Origin: Flavobacterium haoranii
GTDB lineage: Bacteria > Bacteroidota > Bacteroidia > Flavobacteriales > Flavobacteriaceae
Reading direction: 5' to 3'
DNA length: 64,000 bases
Assembly: GCF_009363055.1 (NCBI RefSeq)
Contig: NZ_CP045292.1
Coordinates: 2,666,001-2,730,000, forward strand
Position 1 is the stretch's first letter; each line of letters starts with the position of its first letter. Shown one piece after another: positions 35,607 to 45,382 of this stretch. The notes beneath the pieces are model-generated. The model was given only the letters and a program-made list of their open reading frames with translations, had not been told where the DNA came from and did not search any database. A program made the translations under genes and the position numbers.

Positions 35607-36176
35607 ATGAAAGTAATTAATTTACATAAAGACGAAAACAGTATTATTCAGCAAGCGATTGAAAATAATCGTCAGGCGCAACATAGCTTGTATGAAAAAT
35701 ATTCGCCAAAAATGTTGAGTGTGTGTCGTTTTTACATAAAGGATTTGCATCATACGGAAGATGTAATGATTACCGCTTTCATGAAAGTTTTTACCAATTT
35801 AAAAAGTTTTGAACGAAAAGGGAATTTTGAAGGATGGATCCGAAGAATTATGGTAAATGAATGTATCGATTTTATTCGCATTAAAAAGAATGTTTTCAAA
35901 ACAGATGAAATTGAAGATTATAAACATCAAGATTTAGATTTAGTGACGGAAATGCATGAATTTTCTGTTGATGATATTCAATTCATGATTGATAATTTGC
36001 CCGATGGATGTAAAACAGTTTTCAACCTTTATGCAATAGAAGGTTTTAAACATCAAGAAATAGCCGAAATGCTTAAAATTTCTGAAGGAACATCCAAATC
36101 GCAACTAGCTCACGCTAGAAAATTATTGCAAAACCAAATTAACCAACTTAATGCTGCTGAAAATGGAACCAAATAA
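35607..36176 (+). CDS. ECF-type RNA polymerase sigma factor
   Basis: A 189-residue sigma-70 family member with only regions 2 and 4: region 2 around RQAQHSLYEKYSPKML and DVMITAFMKVF, region 4 in HQEIAEMLKISEGTSKSQLA. It overlaps by 14 bp a gene for a single-pass membrane protein that is likely its anti-sigma factor, and a beta-barrel gene follows, so the three probably form a cell-envelope signalling unit. Confidence 0.9.
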   Translation: MKVINLHKDENSIIQQAIENNRQAQHSLYEKYSPKMLSVCRFYIKDLHHTEDVMITAFMKVFTNLKSFERKGNFEGWIRRIMVNECIDFIRIKKNVFKTDEIEDYKHQDLDLVTEMHEFSVDDIQFMIDNLPDGCKTVFNLYAIEGFKHQEIAEMLKISEGTSKSQLAHARKLLQNQINQLNAAENGTK

Positions 36177-36890
36177 ATTTGAAAACCAAATTAAAGATAA
36201 GTTAGAAGGAAGAGCAATTCAGCCTTCGGCAAAATCTTGGGACAGGTTAGATGCAATGCTATCGGTTGAAGAAAAACCTAAGAAGAAATCTTTTCTTTGG
36301 TATTATGTGGCAGCTTCTTTGTTTTTTGTTTTTGGAGTTTCATATTGGTTTGTAAATCAAAACTCTAATGAAGTTATTCCTCAAAATACAATTGTAACAA
36401 CAGAAGGTAAAGATTCTAAAGAATCGTTTGAAGAACAAAATTCAATAGAAAATAAAGTTGAAACGAATGATATTTTAATTGAAGATTTTCAGATAAATAA
36501 AAATTCAGCTATCGTTCAAAATCAAGAACCCAAAAATGTTAATTATGATAAAAAAATAAAAGTAGAAAACCTAAAAGAAGAGACTTTTATACAAAATCAA
36601 ATTATTGAAGAAAAAGAGGCAATAGTTGAAAACAATAAACCAAAAACCAAAAACAACAAACCTATTTATGTTTCACCAGAAAAGTTATTGGCTTCTGTAG
36701 AAAATAGTCAAGAGAATATTTCAATAACTCATTCAAAAAAACGAATAATTCAATAAAAGTTAATCCAAATTCACTTTTGTCTTCTGTGGAAAATGAAATT
36801 AAAGAAGAATATCGAGAAACCACTTTTGACAAGTTAAAAAGGAAATTTAATGAAACAAAATCGGCAGTAGCAAATAGAAATTACGAATAA
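36163..36890 (+). CDS. Putative membrane anti-sigma protein (one -1 frameshift)
   Basis: The start is ATG 36163, inside the end of the sigma gene. The frame stops at 36756, but one extra A in the run 36735-36741 joins it to the next frame, ending at 36890: 242 residues. A cytosolic N terminus (about 45 residues) is followed by one membrane helix (YYVAASLFFVFGVSYWFV) and a Glu/Asn/Lys-rich periplasmic region. The join is supported by a repeated motif on both sides of it (KLLASVENSQEN and SLLSSVENEIKEE). The anti-sigma role is inferred from position and topology only. Confidence 0.6.
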
Positions 36891-36969
36891 TCATCAATAT
36901 GTTTTTATTATGTTAAGCTTGTCTAAACATTTAAAAACCAAAATCAAATCATTTAAAAATCGAACAGTT

Positions 36970-38104
36970 ATGCAAAAAATTATTCTTTACACATTAATTG
37001 TGCTTTTAAGTTTTATAACAAATCTTAATGCACAAGAAACCGATTCAACAAAAGTTCAAAAAGAGACTTTTGAACAAAGAGCACGAAAAATCGCTAATAA
37101 AATTGAATTTGTAACCAAATCAGAAAAACAAGCTTTAAAAGAAAAAGTAGAAGCTATTGATTTGCAATTAGAAAAGGTCAAATTTCTAAAGAAGAAGCAA
37201 GTCGATTAAAACAAGAAGAAGCGCAAAAAAGTGCCATTAAAATCGACACTGCAATTGCAAATTATAATGATGAACTTCAAGAATTAATTCAACAAAAAGT
37301 AAATGGCGAAGTTGCCTCAGTTGAAGGAATTGAGCAAAAAGGAGGAACAATGATTGCGATAGGCGGAAGTGGAAATGATTCAATTGGCAAAAATAGAACA
37401 GAAATTAATATTGGTTCTCTAAAAGTTTATCATGGCGAGGATGATAAAAAAGAAGACTTTCTAAAAGAACAACCTCTCAATTTGTATTTGCTTTTGGGTT
37501 AAATAACATCATTACCGAAAATGAAAGCTTAAACGAATCTGATTATAAAGTTTGGGGTTCTCATTTCTACGAATGGGGATTAACATTAAACTCAAGAATA
37601 TTTAAAAATCATAATTTATTACATGCCAAATATGGTTTGTCTTTAATGTATAATAATTTACGTCCAACAGATAATCGTTATTTTGTAAAAAACGGAGATC
37701 TAACAGAACTTCAAGACGGATTTACAAATTTCAATGAATCGCGTTTCAGAAATGTATATTTAACAGCTCCAGTTCATTTAGAATTTGATTTTACGCCGAA
37801 AAAAACTGATAAGGATGGAAATTCTTACTTCCGTACACATCAATCATTCCGTTTAGCAATTGGTGGATATGCAGGAGTTCGTATTAAATCGAAACAAATA
37901 TTAAAATACGAAGAAGACGATCAAAAAGTTAAAGTAAAACAAAAAGGAGATTTCAACGTTAATGATTTTAACTACGGATTAAGTGCTTACGTTGGATACG
38001 GACAATTAAGTTTGTATGCAAAATACGATATTAACCCACTTTTTAAAGACAATCCAATAGAACAAAACAATATATCTTTAGGATTACGATTTGATTTTAA
38101 TTAA
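36970..38104 (+). CDS. Outer-membrane beta-barrel protein (two -1 frameshifts)
   Basis: From ATG 36970 (signal peptide MQKIILYTLIVLLSFITNLNA) the protein is split over three frames. Adding one A at 37172-37175 and one at 37463-37466 gives 378 residues. The first part is a coiled coil (residues about 25-110, EQRARKIANKIE, LKQEEAQKSAIK). The second half is a barrel with alternating strands (FRLAIGGYAGVRIKSKQ) ending NNISLGLRFDFN, with terminal aromatic residue. It is the third gene of the sigma-factor unit. Function is unknown. Confidence 0.65.
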
Positions 38105-38114
38105 TCTCTAAATT

Positions 38115-38130
38115 CCCCTCTTGAGAGGGG
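38115..38130. repeat. Hairpin repeat CCCCTC-TTGA-GAGGGG
   Basis: A 6-bp stem, 4-nt loop, followed by TTAGGGTGTGT. This string resembles a dispersed intergenic hairpin of flavobacterial genomes. Confidence 0.4.
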
Positions 38131-38148
38131 TTAGGGTGTGTAAAATAC

Positions 38149-38187
38149 AAACCTGTAAGGTTTTTAAAACCTTGTAGGTTTTTTTGT
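38149..38187 (+). terminator. Terminator between the barrel gene and dnaG
   Basis: Nested inverted repeats AAACCT / AGGTTT outside and AAGGTTTT / AAAACCTT inside, followed by seven T. It ends the sigma-factor unit. Confidence 0.7.
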
Positions 38188-38204
38188 GGAACTTTGTATC
38201 TTTG
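38172..38204 (+). promoter_or_regulatory. Promoter of dnaG
   Basis: TTG (38172-38174), 22 bp, TATCTTTG (38197-38204). The -7 box lies inside the longer open frame of dnaG, supporting the later TTG start at 38229. Confidence 0.6.
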
Positions 38205-38228
38205 ACTTCTGCCAAAATTCTTAAAAAA

Positions 38229-40237
38229 TTGATTACACAAAAAACCATTGATGCTGTTTTTGAAACCGCCCGAGTAGAGGAGGTTATTGGCGATTTTGTG
38301 CAATTGAAACGTGCTGGAAGTAACTTAAAAGGGTTGAGTCCGTTTGTAAACGAAAAATCTCCTTCCTTTATGGTGTCTCCTGTGAAACAAATTTGGAAAG
38401 ATTTTAGTTCGGGAAAAGGAGGAAATGTGGTGACTTTTTTAATGGAACACGAACATTTTAGCTATCCTGAAGCTATTCGATATTTGGCAAAAAAATATAA
38501 TATTGAAATTGAAGAAACCGAGCAAACTTCTGAAGAAAATGCACTTGCAAATGAAAAAGAGAGTATGTATTTGGTATCCGAATTTGCAAGTAAGTATTTT
38601 CAAAATGTATTATTAAATACAGAAGAGGGAAAAGCAATAGGTCTAACTTATTTTAAAGAACGTGGTTTTACAAACGAGACAATTAAAAAATTTAATTTAG
38701 GTTATTCTCCCGATGTTTGGGATGCTTTTACAAGCGAAGCACTTGGTAAAGGTTATAAATTAGAGTTTTTAGATAAAACCGGATTAACTATTGTAAAAGA
38801 AGAAAAGCAATTCGACCGATTTAAAGGTCGTGTTATGTTTCCTATTCAAAGCATGAGCGGTAGAGTTTTAGGTTTTGGCGGACGCATTTTAACCAATGAT
38901 AAAAAAGCGGCAAAATATTTAAATTCACCTGAAAGTGAAATTTACCATAAAAGTAAAATTCTGTACGGAATTTATCATGCAAAACAAGCTATAGCCAAAC
39001 AAAATAACTGTTATTTAGTAGAAGGTTATACAGATGTAATTCAGTTTCATCAGGCTGGTATTGAAAATGTTGTAGCTTCTTCTGGAACTGCTTTAACACC
39101 AGATCAAATTAATTTGGTAAAACGATTAACGCCAAATATGACGGTGCTTTTCGATGGTGATGCGGCAGGTTTAAGAGCGTCAATTCGCGGAATCGATTTA
39201 ATTCTAGAAGCAGGAATGAATGTGCGTGTTTGTGCATTTCCTGATGGTGAAGATCCAGATAGTTTTGCTAAGAAAACGCCTTATGAAGAGTTAGTAGCTT
39301 ATTTAGAAAATAATGCAAAAGATTTTATTCAGTTTAAAGCTTCACTTTTAATGGACGAAGCTAAAAATGATCCTATTAAAAAAGCCGATCTAATTCGAGA
39401 TATGGTAGTGAGTATCTCAAAAATTTCAGACAGAATTAAGCGTGAAGTTTATATTCAAGAATGTTCTAGAATTATGGATATTTCCGAAGATGTTTTATTT
39501 AATACTTTGGCACAATTAGATAAAAAGGATCTTAAAGATGCGAATAAAAAGTTTGTTCAAGAACAAAAAGAAAATGCTTTTTCAGTAATTAAGAATGAAG
39601 CACCAACTTCAAGACTACTTACTGCGGAAGAAATAGCAAATTTGTTAGAACAAAAAATAATTGAAATTTTAATTTTATACGGTAATAAAGAAATAGAATT
39701 TGAAGAAACTTATTTGCGTTTAAATGAAGATGGAGAAGAAGAAAACTTTACAGAAAAAAGAACGCTTAAAATTTTTGAAAAAGTCTACATGAATCTTCAA
39801 GAAGACGAAATTGAATTTTCAAATCCTATTTTTAAAAATTTGGTCAATCAAATTCTTAATGTTTATTTACAAAAAGGAAGTTTTGAGAAAAATGAATTTT
39901 CTAATCATTTAGACGAAACAACTGAGCCTATTGTTATCGATATCTTAATGAATGAAGATAAATATTCACTAGACGGTTGGCTCGAAAAAAGCAAGTTTTC
40001 GTAAAGGCTAAAGATGACGAACAGGTCTTGAAAAACTTAATTAATGAGACTTTAATTTCTTATCGAGAATTCTTAATTCAAAACTTAACAAAATGTTTGG
40101 TTGAAGATTTTACAGATAAAAAAATTGAAACTTCAATTGAAGAATTAATGCAAACTATAAACGACTACAACGCTTTAAAAGTAGCGGTAAGTAATAGTAT
40201 TGGAAGAATTAGAACCGATTTTTTAAATAATATCTAA
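38229..40237 (+). CDS. dnaG: DNA primase lacking zinc ligands (one -1 frameshift)
   Basis: The 669-residue replicative primase, starting at TTG 38229 (ITQKTIDAVFETARVEEVIGD). The frame breaks near GG 39979-39980; one added G joins the C-terminal part (RKKQVFVKAKDDEQ...). The TOPRIM core is intact (LVEGYTDVIQFHQ, LFDGDAAGLRAS). In the N-terminal CHC2 domain the four zinc ligands are absent: the CPFH position reads SPFV (37-40) and the CxxC position reads DFSS (58-61). Its end overlaps the convergent response regulator by 15 bp. Confidence 0.9.
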
Positions 40238-40851
40238 AGTTTTTGCTTTCGATAATAAATCGACAAAATTTGTAACATTTAATTTTGCTAATAATCTCAG
40301 TTTGTAAGTACTGATGGTTTTTTCGTCTAAGCTTAATATTTCAGCAATTTCTTTATTTTTCTTACCGTCATTTAAATAGCGCAAAACCTCAATTTCTCTT
40401 GTAGAAAGTTTTTTGAACAAACGTTCTTTTTTCTTACCACGACCTAGTAAATCAATTTGTTTTCTTACATCATCACTATAAACAACACCGCCATCAATTA
40501 TTTTTTTAGAGCATTTTCAAGTTCTTTTAAAGACGATTTTTTTTCAACATAACCTTTAACGCCAGCTTTAATTGCAGTGGGAGCATACATTTTTTCAGAA
40601 ACTGCAGAGAAAATTACAATTTTTGTTTCTGGAAAATCTTTTGTAAGTTCTTTTAAATCTCTAATACTAGAAATTCCATCAAGTTCGATGTCTAAGATTA
40701 AAATATCTACGTTTTTGTTTTGAAGTATGTTGAGCAAACTTTCTAAATTTGTAGCTAAACTAGAAACGTCGAAGAAAACACTATCCTTAAAGTAGGATTT
40801 CACTCCTTGTAAAACAACTGGATGATTGTCAGCGATACAAATCTTAGTCAT
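40223..40851 (-). CDS. LuxR/NarL-type response regulator (one -1 frameshift)
   Basis: A 209-residue two-component regulator: receiver domain (1-117; acidic pocket CIADNH, phosphorylated Asp in ILILDIEL, Lys in GYVEKKS) and a C-terminal LuxR helix-turn-helix (LSTREIEVLRYLNDGKKNKE and EKTISTYKLRLLAKL). The frame breaks at the T7 run 40501-40507 (A7 in the gene) between the domains; one added base restores it. There is no histidine kinase next to it, so the partner is elsewhere. It ends inside the dnaG 3' end. Confidence 0.85.
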
Positions 40852-40885
40852 GGCAATAAATTTTTGTTACTGCAACAGCGCCTAT

Positions 40886-40893
40886 CAAAGATA
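40886..40893 (-). promoter_or_regulatory. -7 box of the response regulator
   Basis: TATCTTTG on the minus strand (40893-40886), 34 bp before ATG 40851. Confidence 0.45.
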
Positions 40894-40929
40894 ATAAAAA
40901 AAATGTAATTTCTTGTTAAATTTTTACGA

Positions 40930-41736
40930 TTATTTTAATTCTTTAGGAATCACACAAACTGGGATAGGATTCATTTTATGCTGGTTAATTGTATTTAAAC
41001 GCTTGTAAATTTTGTAAACATCAGCTTCTCTTCCCGAAAACTCATCAGCGGTTTTGCCTAATTCTACTTGTTGCATAGCCCATTCTAGTTCGTCATAACT
41101 AGCACCAATTTGATCTTCATCCGATAAATCATTCTCATATAATCCATCTGATGGTTTTGCAACTAAGATACTATCGGGTACTTGTAAAAATTTAGCCAAT
41201 GCTTTTACTTCACTTTTAACCAAATCGGCAATCGGACTCACATCGACGCCGCCATCTCCATATTTTGTGTAAAAGCCTACGCCAAAATCTTCTACTTTGT
41301 TTCCAGTTCCTGCAACTAATAAACCTCTAATTCCTGCATGATAATATAAAGTAGTCATTCTTAAACGAGCACGTGTATTTGCTAGAGTAATGTCTAGTGT
41401 TTTACGGTCATCATTTTGTTCCACTTGGTTAGAAAAAGCATCAAAAACAGGAGTTAAATCGGTGCGAATATCTGAAACATTAGGGAATCTGTTTTTTAAT
41501 TGTGTAATGTGTTCAACAGCTCGGTTAACATGACTTTGATGTTGATGAATTGGCATTTCCACACAAAGAGTTGGTAAACCAGTTTGTGCACATAAAGTAG
41601 AAGTTAATGCGCTGTCAATTCCTCCAGAAATTCCGATTACAAATCCGTTAACTTTTGCGTTTGTTGCATATTCTTTTAACCAATTTACAATGTGTTGATT
41701 TATTTTTTCGGGATTGAAAGTTTCTGATATTGGCAT
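40930..41736 (-). CDS. nadE: NH3-dependent NAD+ synthetase
   Basis: A 268-residue cytoplasmic enzyme converting nicotinate adenine dinucleotide to NAD+ with ammonia and ATP. The ATP-pyrophosphatase P-loop SGGIDS is at residues 37-42, and TGNKVEDFGVGFYTKYGDGG and KPSDGLYENDLSDEDQIG cover the NaAD site. It has no nitrilase (glutaminase) domain. It is divergent from gldB and is the usual neighbour of gldBC in flavobacteria. Confidence 0.95.
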   Translation of the reverse strand: MPISETFNPEKINQHIVNWLKEYATNAKVNGFVIGISGGIDSALTSTLCAQTGLPTLCVEMPIHQHQSHVNRAVEHITQLKNRFPNVSDIRTDLTPVFDAFSNQVEQNDDRKTLDITLANTRARLRMTTLYYHAGIRGLLVAGTGNKVEDFGVGFYTKYGDGGVDVSPIADLVKSEVKALAKFLQVPDSILVAKPSDGLYENDLSDEDQIGASYDELEWAMQQVELGKTADEFSGREADVYKIYKRLNTINQHKMNPIPVCVIPKELK

Positions 41737-41796
41737 TGTTTTGTTTTTAAATGATGAATACTTTATTTTCTGTTTCTAAAGTTGATACTATAAATG

Positions 41797-41804
41797 TATC
41801 TTTG
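41797..41804 (+). promoter_or_regulatory. -7 box TATCTTTG before gldB
   Basis: TATCTTTG lies 43 bp before the lipoprotein start at 41848, and within the longer open frame, so it supports the shorter GldB reading. Confidence 0.5.
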
Positions 41805-41847
41805 CCGTTTATTTAACAATGTCTCAAATTTAAAAATTGTTTTCTTT

Positions 41848-42804
41848 ATGAAAAAGCTTTTATTGGTTTCTTTAACAATTCTATTTTTATCGTGTGGCGA
41901 TGAAAAAAAAGAAAAAGAAATTGTAGTAACGCAACCAGTTGATGTTAAAATTGAACGATTTGATAAGTTGTTTTATGAATCGAAACCAGAAGATTTACAA
42001 ACGCTAAAAGCTAATTATCCTTTCTTTTTTCCGCCAGGAAATGAAGATACAGTTTGGACTAACAAATTGAGTAATCCATTATTAAAAGAATTGTACCAAG
42101 AAGTGCAAAAAAAATATGGAGACGATAAAGTTTTAGAAAAAAATGTTGGAGATTTAGTAGGTCGAATTAAACATTTCTTTCCAGAGTCTAGAACGCCAAG
42201 AGTTATTACTTTAATAAATGAAGTTGATAGAGAAGCAAAAGCAATTTATGCGGATACTTTAGCCATAATTTCATTAGATTGTTATTTAGGAAAAGATCAT
42301 AGATTTTATACTGATTTTCCTGAATTTGAAAAAATTGGTTTTGAAGAAAACCAAATGTTACCAGATTTAGTGAATAGTTTTATGCAAGGAAAAATTGCGT
42401 CGCCGTCTGATCGATCTTTACTTTCTCAAATGATTTATTATGGAAAATTACTTTATGCTAAAGACGAATTAATTCCAGAAGTTTCTGATGCTGCTAAAAT
42501 AGGTTATACCGAACAACAATTAGAATGGTGTAAAGCAAATGAAGCGCAAATGTGGAGTTATTTTATTGAAAATAAATTATTATACGAAGCCAATCAAAAA
42601 AACGAGTTTCGATTTATTCACGAAGCGCCATTTTCAAAATTTTACTTAGAAATAGATAATGAATCTCCTGGTAAAGTTGGGCAATGGTTAGGTTGGCAAA
42701 TTGTTAGAAGTTTTATGGATAATAATTCCGTTTCATTCAATCAATTATTAGAATTAGATGCCAAAACAATTTTTGAAAGATCAAAATACAAACCCGAAAA
42801 ATAA
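41848..42804 (+). CDS. gldB: Gliding motility lipoprotein GldB
   Basis: A 318-residue lipoprotein: signal MKKLLLVSLTILFLSCGDEKK with lipobox Cys at about 17. It is needed for gliding in Flavobacterium johnsoniae, where it is part of the cell-envelope gliding/T9SS apparatus; its exact job is unknown. The body matches GldB in layout (PVDVKIERFDKLFYES, RTPRVITLINEVD, DCYLGKDHRFY). The open frame starts earlier at 41794, but ATG 41848 gives the lipoprotein signal. Its stop overlaps the gldC ATG by one base. Confidence 0.93.
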   Translation: MKKLLLVSLTILFLSCGDEKKEKEIVVTQPVDVKIERFDKLFYESKPEDLQTLKANYPFFFPPGNEDTVWTNKLSNPLLKELYQEVQKKYGDDKVLEKNVGDLVGRIKHFFPESRTPRVITLINEVDREAKAIYADTLAIISLDCYLGKDHRFYTDFPEFEKIGFEENQMLPDLVNSFMQGKIASPSDRSLLSQMIYYGKLLYAKDELIPEVSDAAKIGYTEQQLEWCKANEAQMWSYFIENKLLYEANQKNEFRFIHEAPFSKFYLEIDNESPGKVGQWLGWQIVRSFMDNNSVSFNQLLELDAKTIFERSKYKPEK

Positions 42805-43136
42805 TGAGTACTAAAAAAACAGATATAAAAATTTCAGTAGAGTTAGACGAAAATCAAGTTCCAGAAAAACTAAAATGGTCGGCTCAAGATGGTGGTGTTA
42901 ATAATGAAGAAGCAAAAGCAATGTTGTTGTCTATTTGGGACAGCAAACAAAAAGAAACTTTGCGAATTGATTTATGGACGAAAGATATGCCAGTGGATGA
43001 AATGAAACAATTTTTCCATCAAACATTAGTAGCAATGGCCGATACTTTTGAACGTGCTACAACCGATGAAAAAATGAGTGCTACAATGCGCGATTTTTGC
43101 GATTATTTTGCTGAAAAATTAGATTTAAAAGCTTAA
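42804..43136 (+). CDS. gldC: Gliding motility protein GldC
   Basis: A 110-residue soluble protein that improves but is not strictly required for gliding in F. johnsoniae. Sequence [20 protein letters not shown] and [20 protein letters not shown] is typical of GldC. It is translationally coupled to gldB (1-bp overlap), and its last 4 bp overlap the convergent engB end. There is no signal peptide. Confidence 0.93.
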   Translation: MSTKKTDIKISVELDENQVPEKLKWSAQDGGVNNEEAKAMLLSIWDSKQKETLRIDLWTKDMPVDEMKQFFHQTLVAMADTFERATTDEKMSATMRDFCDYFAEKLDLKA

Positions 43137-43753
43137 AATAATGAATTATTCTCAAACATCTGTTTGTTAATATCATCTATAAAATCAAGTAATTCATCTC
43201 TTCCGCTACTTTCTAGCGAAGATGTAACAAAATATTGAGGTATTTCTTCCCAGCCTGCTGCTAAAAGTTTTTTGCGATAGGCTGCTATATTTTGTTGGGC
43301 TTTTACTTTACCAATTTTGTCGGCTTTCGTAAAAATAATACAAAAAGGAATCTGACTTTCACCAAGATAATTAATAAAGTCTAAATCTATTTTTTGAGCT
43401 TCAAGTCTAATATCGATAAGAACAAAACCACAAACTAGTTGTTCTCTTTGTTCAAAATATTCTGTAATAAATTTTTGAAAAACTGCTTTGGTCGATTTTG
43501 AAACTTTGGCATAACCATATCCTGGTAAATCAACTAAATACCAATTGCTGTTAATCTTAAAGTGATTTATAAGTTGAGTTTTTCCAGGCTTTGAAGAAGT
43601 TTTAGCTAAGCTCTTTTTTCCTGTTAACATATTGATTAATGAACTTTTCCCTACATTAGAGCGTCCAATAAATGCATATTCTGGTAACGGTTCATTCGGA
43701 CATTTCTTTACATCCGAATTGCTAATGATAAACTCTGCGCTATTAATCTTCAT
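43133..43753 (-). CDS. engB: Ribosome biogenesis GTP-binding protein EngB (YihA/YsxC)
   Basis: A 206-residue GTPase of large-subunit assembly. G-motifs in order: G1 GRSNVGKSS (30-38), G3 DLPGYG, G4 TKADK and G5 in TSSLESSG. It has the standard length. It is convergent with gldC and lies downstream of the hydrolase gene, with a hairpin between them. Confidence 0.95.
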   Translation of the reverse strand: MKINSAEFIISNSDVKKCPNEPLPEYAFIGRSNVGKSSLINMLTGKKSLAKTSSKPGKTQLINHFKINSNWYLVDLPGYGYAKVSKSTKAVFQKFITEYFEQREQLVCGFVLIDIRLEAQKIDLDFINYLGESQIPFCIIFTKADKIGKVKAQQNIAAYRKKLLAAGWEEIPQYFVTSSLESSGRDELLDFIDDINKQMFENNSLF

Positions 43754-43769
43754 TTTTTTTAAAATTAAA

Positions 43770-43788
43770 ATTCCCCAAAAAGGGGAAT
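43770..43788 (-). terminator. Possible terminator between hydrolase and engB
   Basis: Stem ATTCCCC / GGGGAAT (7 bp) with a 5-nt loop, followed on the minus strand by TTTTAATTTT. It sits 3 bp after the hydrolase stop and 17 bp before engB. Confidence 0.5.
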
Positions 43789-43790
43789 GT

Positions 43791-44546
43791 TTAAATATTA
43801 TTTTTTTCTAACCAACTTAACAAAAGTGTGTTGAATTCATCCGGATGTTCCATCATGGCTGCATGACCACATTCGTTAATCCAAAACAATTCTGAGTTGG
43901 GAAGTAATTTATTAAATTCTTCTGCTACTTCAGGTGGAGTTACCTTGTCGTTTTTCCCCCAAATAATACAAGTTGGTGTCGTCATTTTGGGTAAATCCTT
44001 TGCCATATTGTGTCGAATTGCACTTTTAGCAATAGTAAGCGTTTTTAAAAGCTTCACTCTGTCGTTTACTGTTGCAAATACTTCATCCACAATTTCTTTT
44101 GTAGCTACTTTTGGATCATAAAAAACATCTTCACTTTTCTTCTTGATGTATTCATAATCTCCTCTTTTAGGATAACTTTCGCCCATACCGCTTTCATAAA
44201 GTCCAGAACTTCCAGTTATAACTAATCCTTTCATTAAACCCGGATACATTTTTGTGTGATACAAAGCAATGTGTCCGCCTAATGAATTACCTAAAAGTAT
44301 TACTTTTTCAAATCCTTTATAAACAATAAAATCTTTTACAAATTTTGAAAAAGCTTTTACGTTAGTCTTCAGTATGTTTTGAGTGTATAATGGTAACTCA
44401 GGAATTACTACTTTATATCCATGTTTTGGAAAAAAATTAGCAACGCCATCAAAGTTACTCAATCCGCCCATTAAACCGTGTAATACTATGATTGGAGTAC
44501 CTTCTCCAGCTTCAAAGTAAGTATATTTTTTATCTTTTTTGAGCAT
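43791..44546 (-). CDS. Alpha/beta-fold hydrolase
   Basis: A 251-residue serine hydrolase. The oxyanion segment is [11 protein letters not shown], the nucleophile elbow GNSLGGH, the acid region [12 protein letters not shown] and the His in [12 protein letters not shown], so the full Ser-Asp-His triad is present. The substrate is unknown. It sits between engB and mraZ, as in other flavobacteria, and is divergent from mraZ. Confidence 0.88.
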   Translation of the reverse strand: MLKKDKKYTYFEAGEGTPIIVLHGLMGGLSNFDGVANFFPKHGYKVVIPELPLYTQNILKTNVKAFSKFVKDFIVYKGFEKVILLGNSLGGHIALYHTKMYPGLMKGLVITGSSGLYESGMGESYPKRGDYEYIKKKSEDVFYDPKVATKEIVDEVFATVNDRVKLLKTLTIAKSAIRHNMAKDLPKMTTPTCIIWGKNDKVTPPEVAEEFNKLLPNSELFWINECGHAAMMEHPDEFNTLLLSWLEKNNI

Positions 44547-44579
44547 ATTCTATTTCCAATTATTCAATTGAAATTTCAG

Positions 44580-44610
44580 CAAACTTACGCAAATTTAAGT
44601 TATACACCAA
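44580..44610 (-). promoter_or_regulatory. Promoter of the hydrolase gene
   Basis: On the minus strand TTG (44610-44608), 20 bp, TAAGTTTG (44587-44580). A second overlapping box TAAATTTG lies at 44597-44590. Confidence 0.5.
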
Positions 44611-44849
44611 TTATCATCTTATTTAATGTTTTAGAATGATTTTTTATTCGATTTTTTTTATTAGTGAATATACAATTGAAAATTGTAAGTATTTGATAAT
44701 TAGTTTTCAAGTTTGTTTTGTTAATAAATTATACAAGTGTTTTTTGCTTTAGATTTTATCCAACTGCTGTTTTTGCTAACTTTTTAAATAGTTACCGAAA
44801 TTTTATTTGTAAGAAAATATTTTTTAAAGTGTAAAAACTTATTAACAAA

Positions 44850-44892
44850 GTGGGGTTTTGTGGTAAAAAGTGGTAAATATTTTATATTTTTG
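44850..44892 (+). promoter_or_regulatory. mraZ promoter with three MraZ-binding repeats
   Basis: GTGGG (44850-44854), GTGGT (44860-44864) and GTGGT (44870-44874) recur with an exact 10-bp period, matching the known MraZ operator pattern of TGGGN-type direct repeats with 5-bp gaps. The -7 box TATTTTTG follows at 44885-44892; TTTG at 44857 is a possible -33 element inside the repeats. ATG is at 44912. Confidence 0.75.
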
Positions 44893-44911
44893 TCTGAAAC
44901 AAAGCTAAAAA

Positions 44912-45382
44912 ATGAATTCATTTATAGGAACATACGAATGCAAAGTAGATGCTAAAGGGCGTCTTATGGTTCCTGTTGCACTTAAAAAGCAAATGAATGA
45001 TTTAGAGGCTGGTTTTGTTTTAAAAAGATCTGTTTTTCAGCCTTGCATGGAGTTGTATCCTATGGAAGAATGGAATAAAATGATGGCAAAAATTAATAAA
45101 CTGAATCGTTTTGTAAAGAAGAACGATGATTTTATTAGAAGATTTACAGCTGGAGTTAAAGTGGTTGAGATTGATGCTAATGGAAGATTGTTGATTCCAA
45201 AAGACTTAGTTGTGTTTGCTAAAATTGATAAAGATGTAGTGCTTTCTTCGGCTATTAATATCATTGAGATTTGGGATAAAAATCTTTATGAATCTTCTAT
45301 AGAAAGTTCAGTTGATGATTTTGCTTCGTTAGCAGAAGAGGTAATGGGGAATTTAAATTTTGATGAGGATGGAATATCATAA
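44912..45382 (+). CDS. mraZ: Transcriptional regulator MraZ
   Basis: A 156-residue AbrB-like DNA-binding protein, first gene of the division and cell-wall cluster. It has two SpoVT-AbrB half-domains with the motifs DAKGRLMVP (13-21) and DANGRLLIP (88-96). In other bacteria MraZ forms a ring and binds direct repeats before its own gene; such repeats are present here. It overlaps rsmH by 14 bp. Confidence 0.95.
   Translation: MNSFIGTYECKVDAKGRLMVPVALKKQMNDLEAGFVLKRSVFQPCMELYPMEEWNKMMAKINKLNRFVKKNDDFIRRFTAGVKVVEIDANGRLLIPKDLVVFAKIDKDVVLSSAINIIEIWDKNLYESSIESSVDDFASLAEEVMGNLNFDEDGIS

Larger units (their letters stand above)
44547..44911. other. Divergent intergenic region before the dcw cluster
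   Basis: These 365 bp are very AT-rich and hold the hydrolase promoter at the left and the mraZ promoter and MraZ box at the right. I find no open frame or RNA structure in the middle. Confidence 0.6.

Noticed and set aside
38184..38228. Upstream start for DnaG
   Set aside because: The stretch contains the promoter -7 box, and DnaG homologues begin at the ITQKTID segment.
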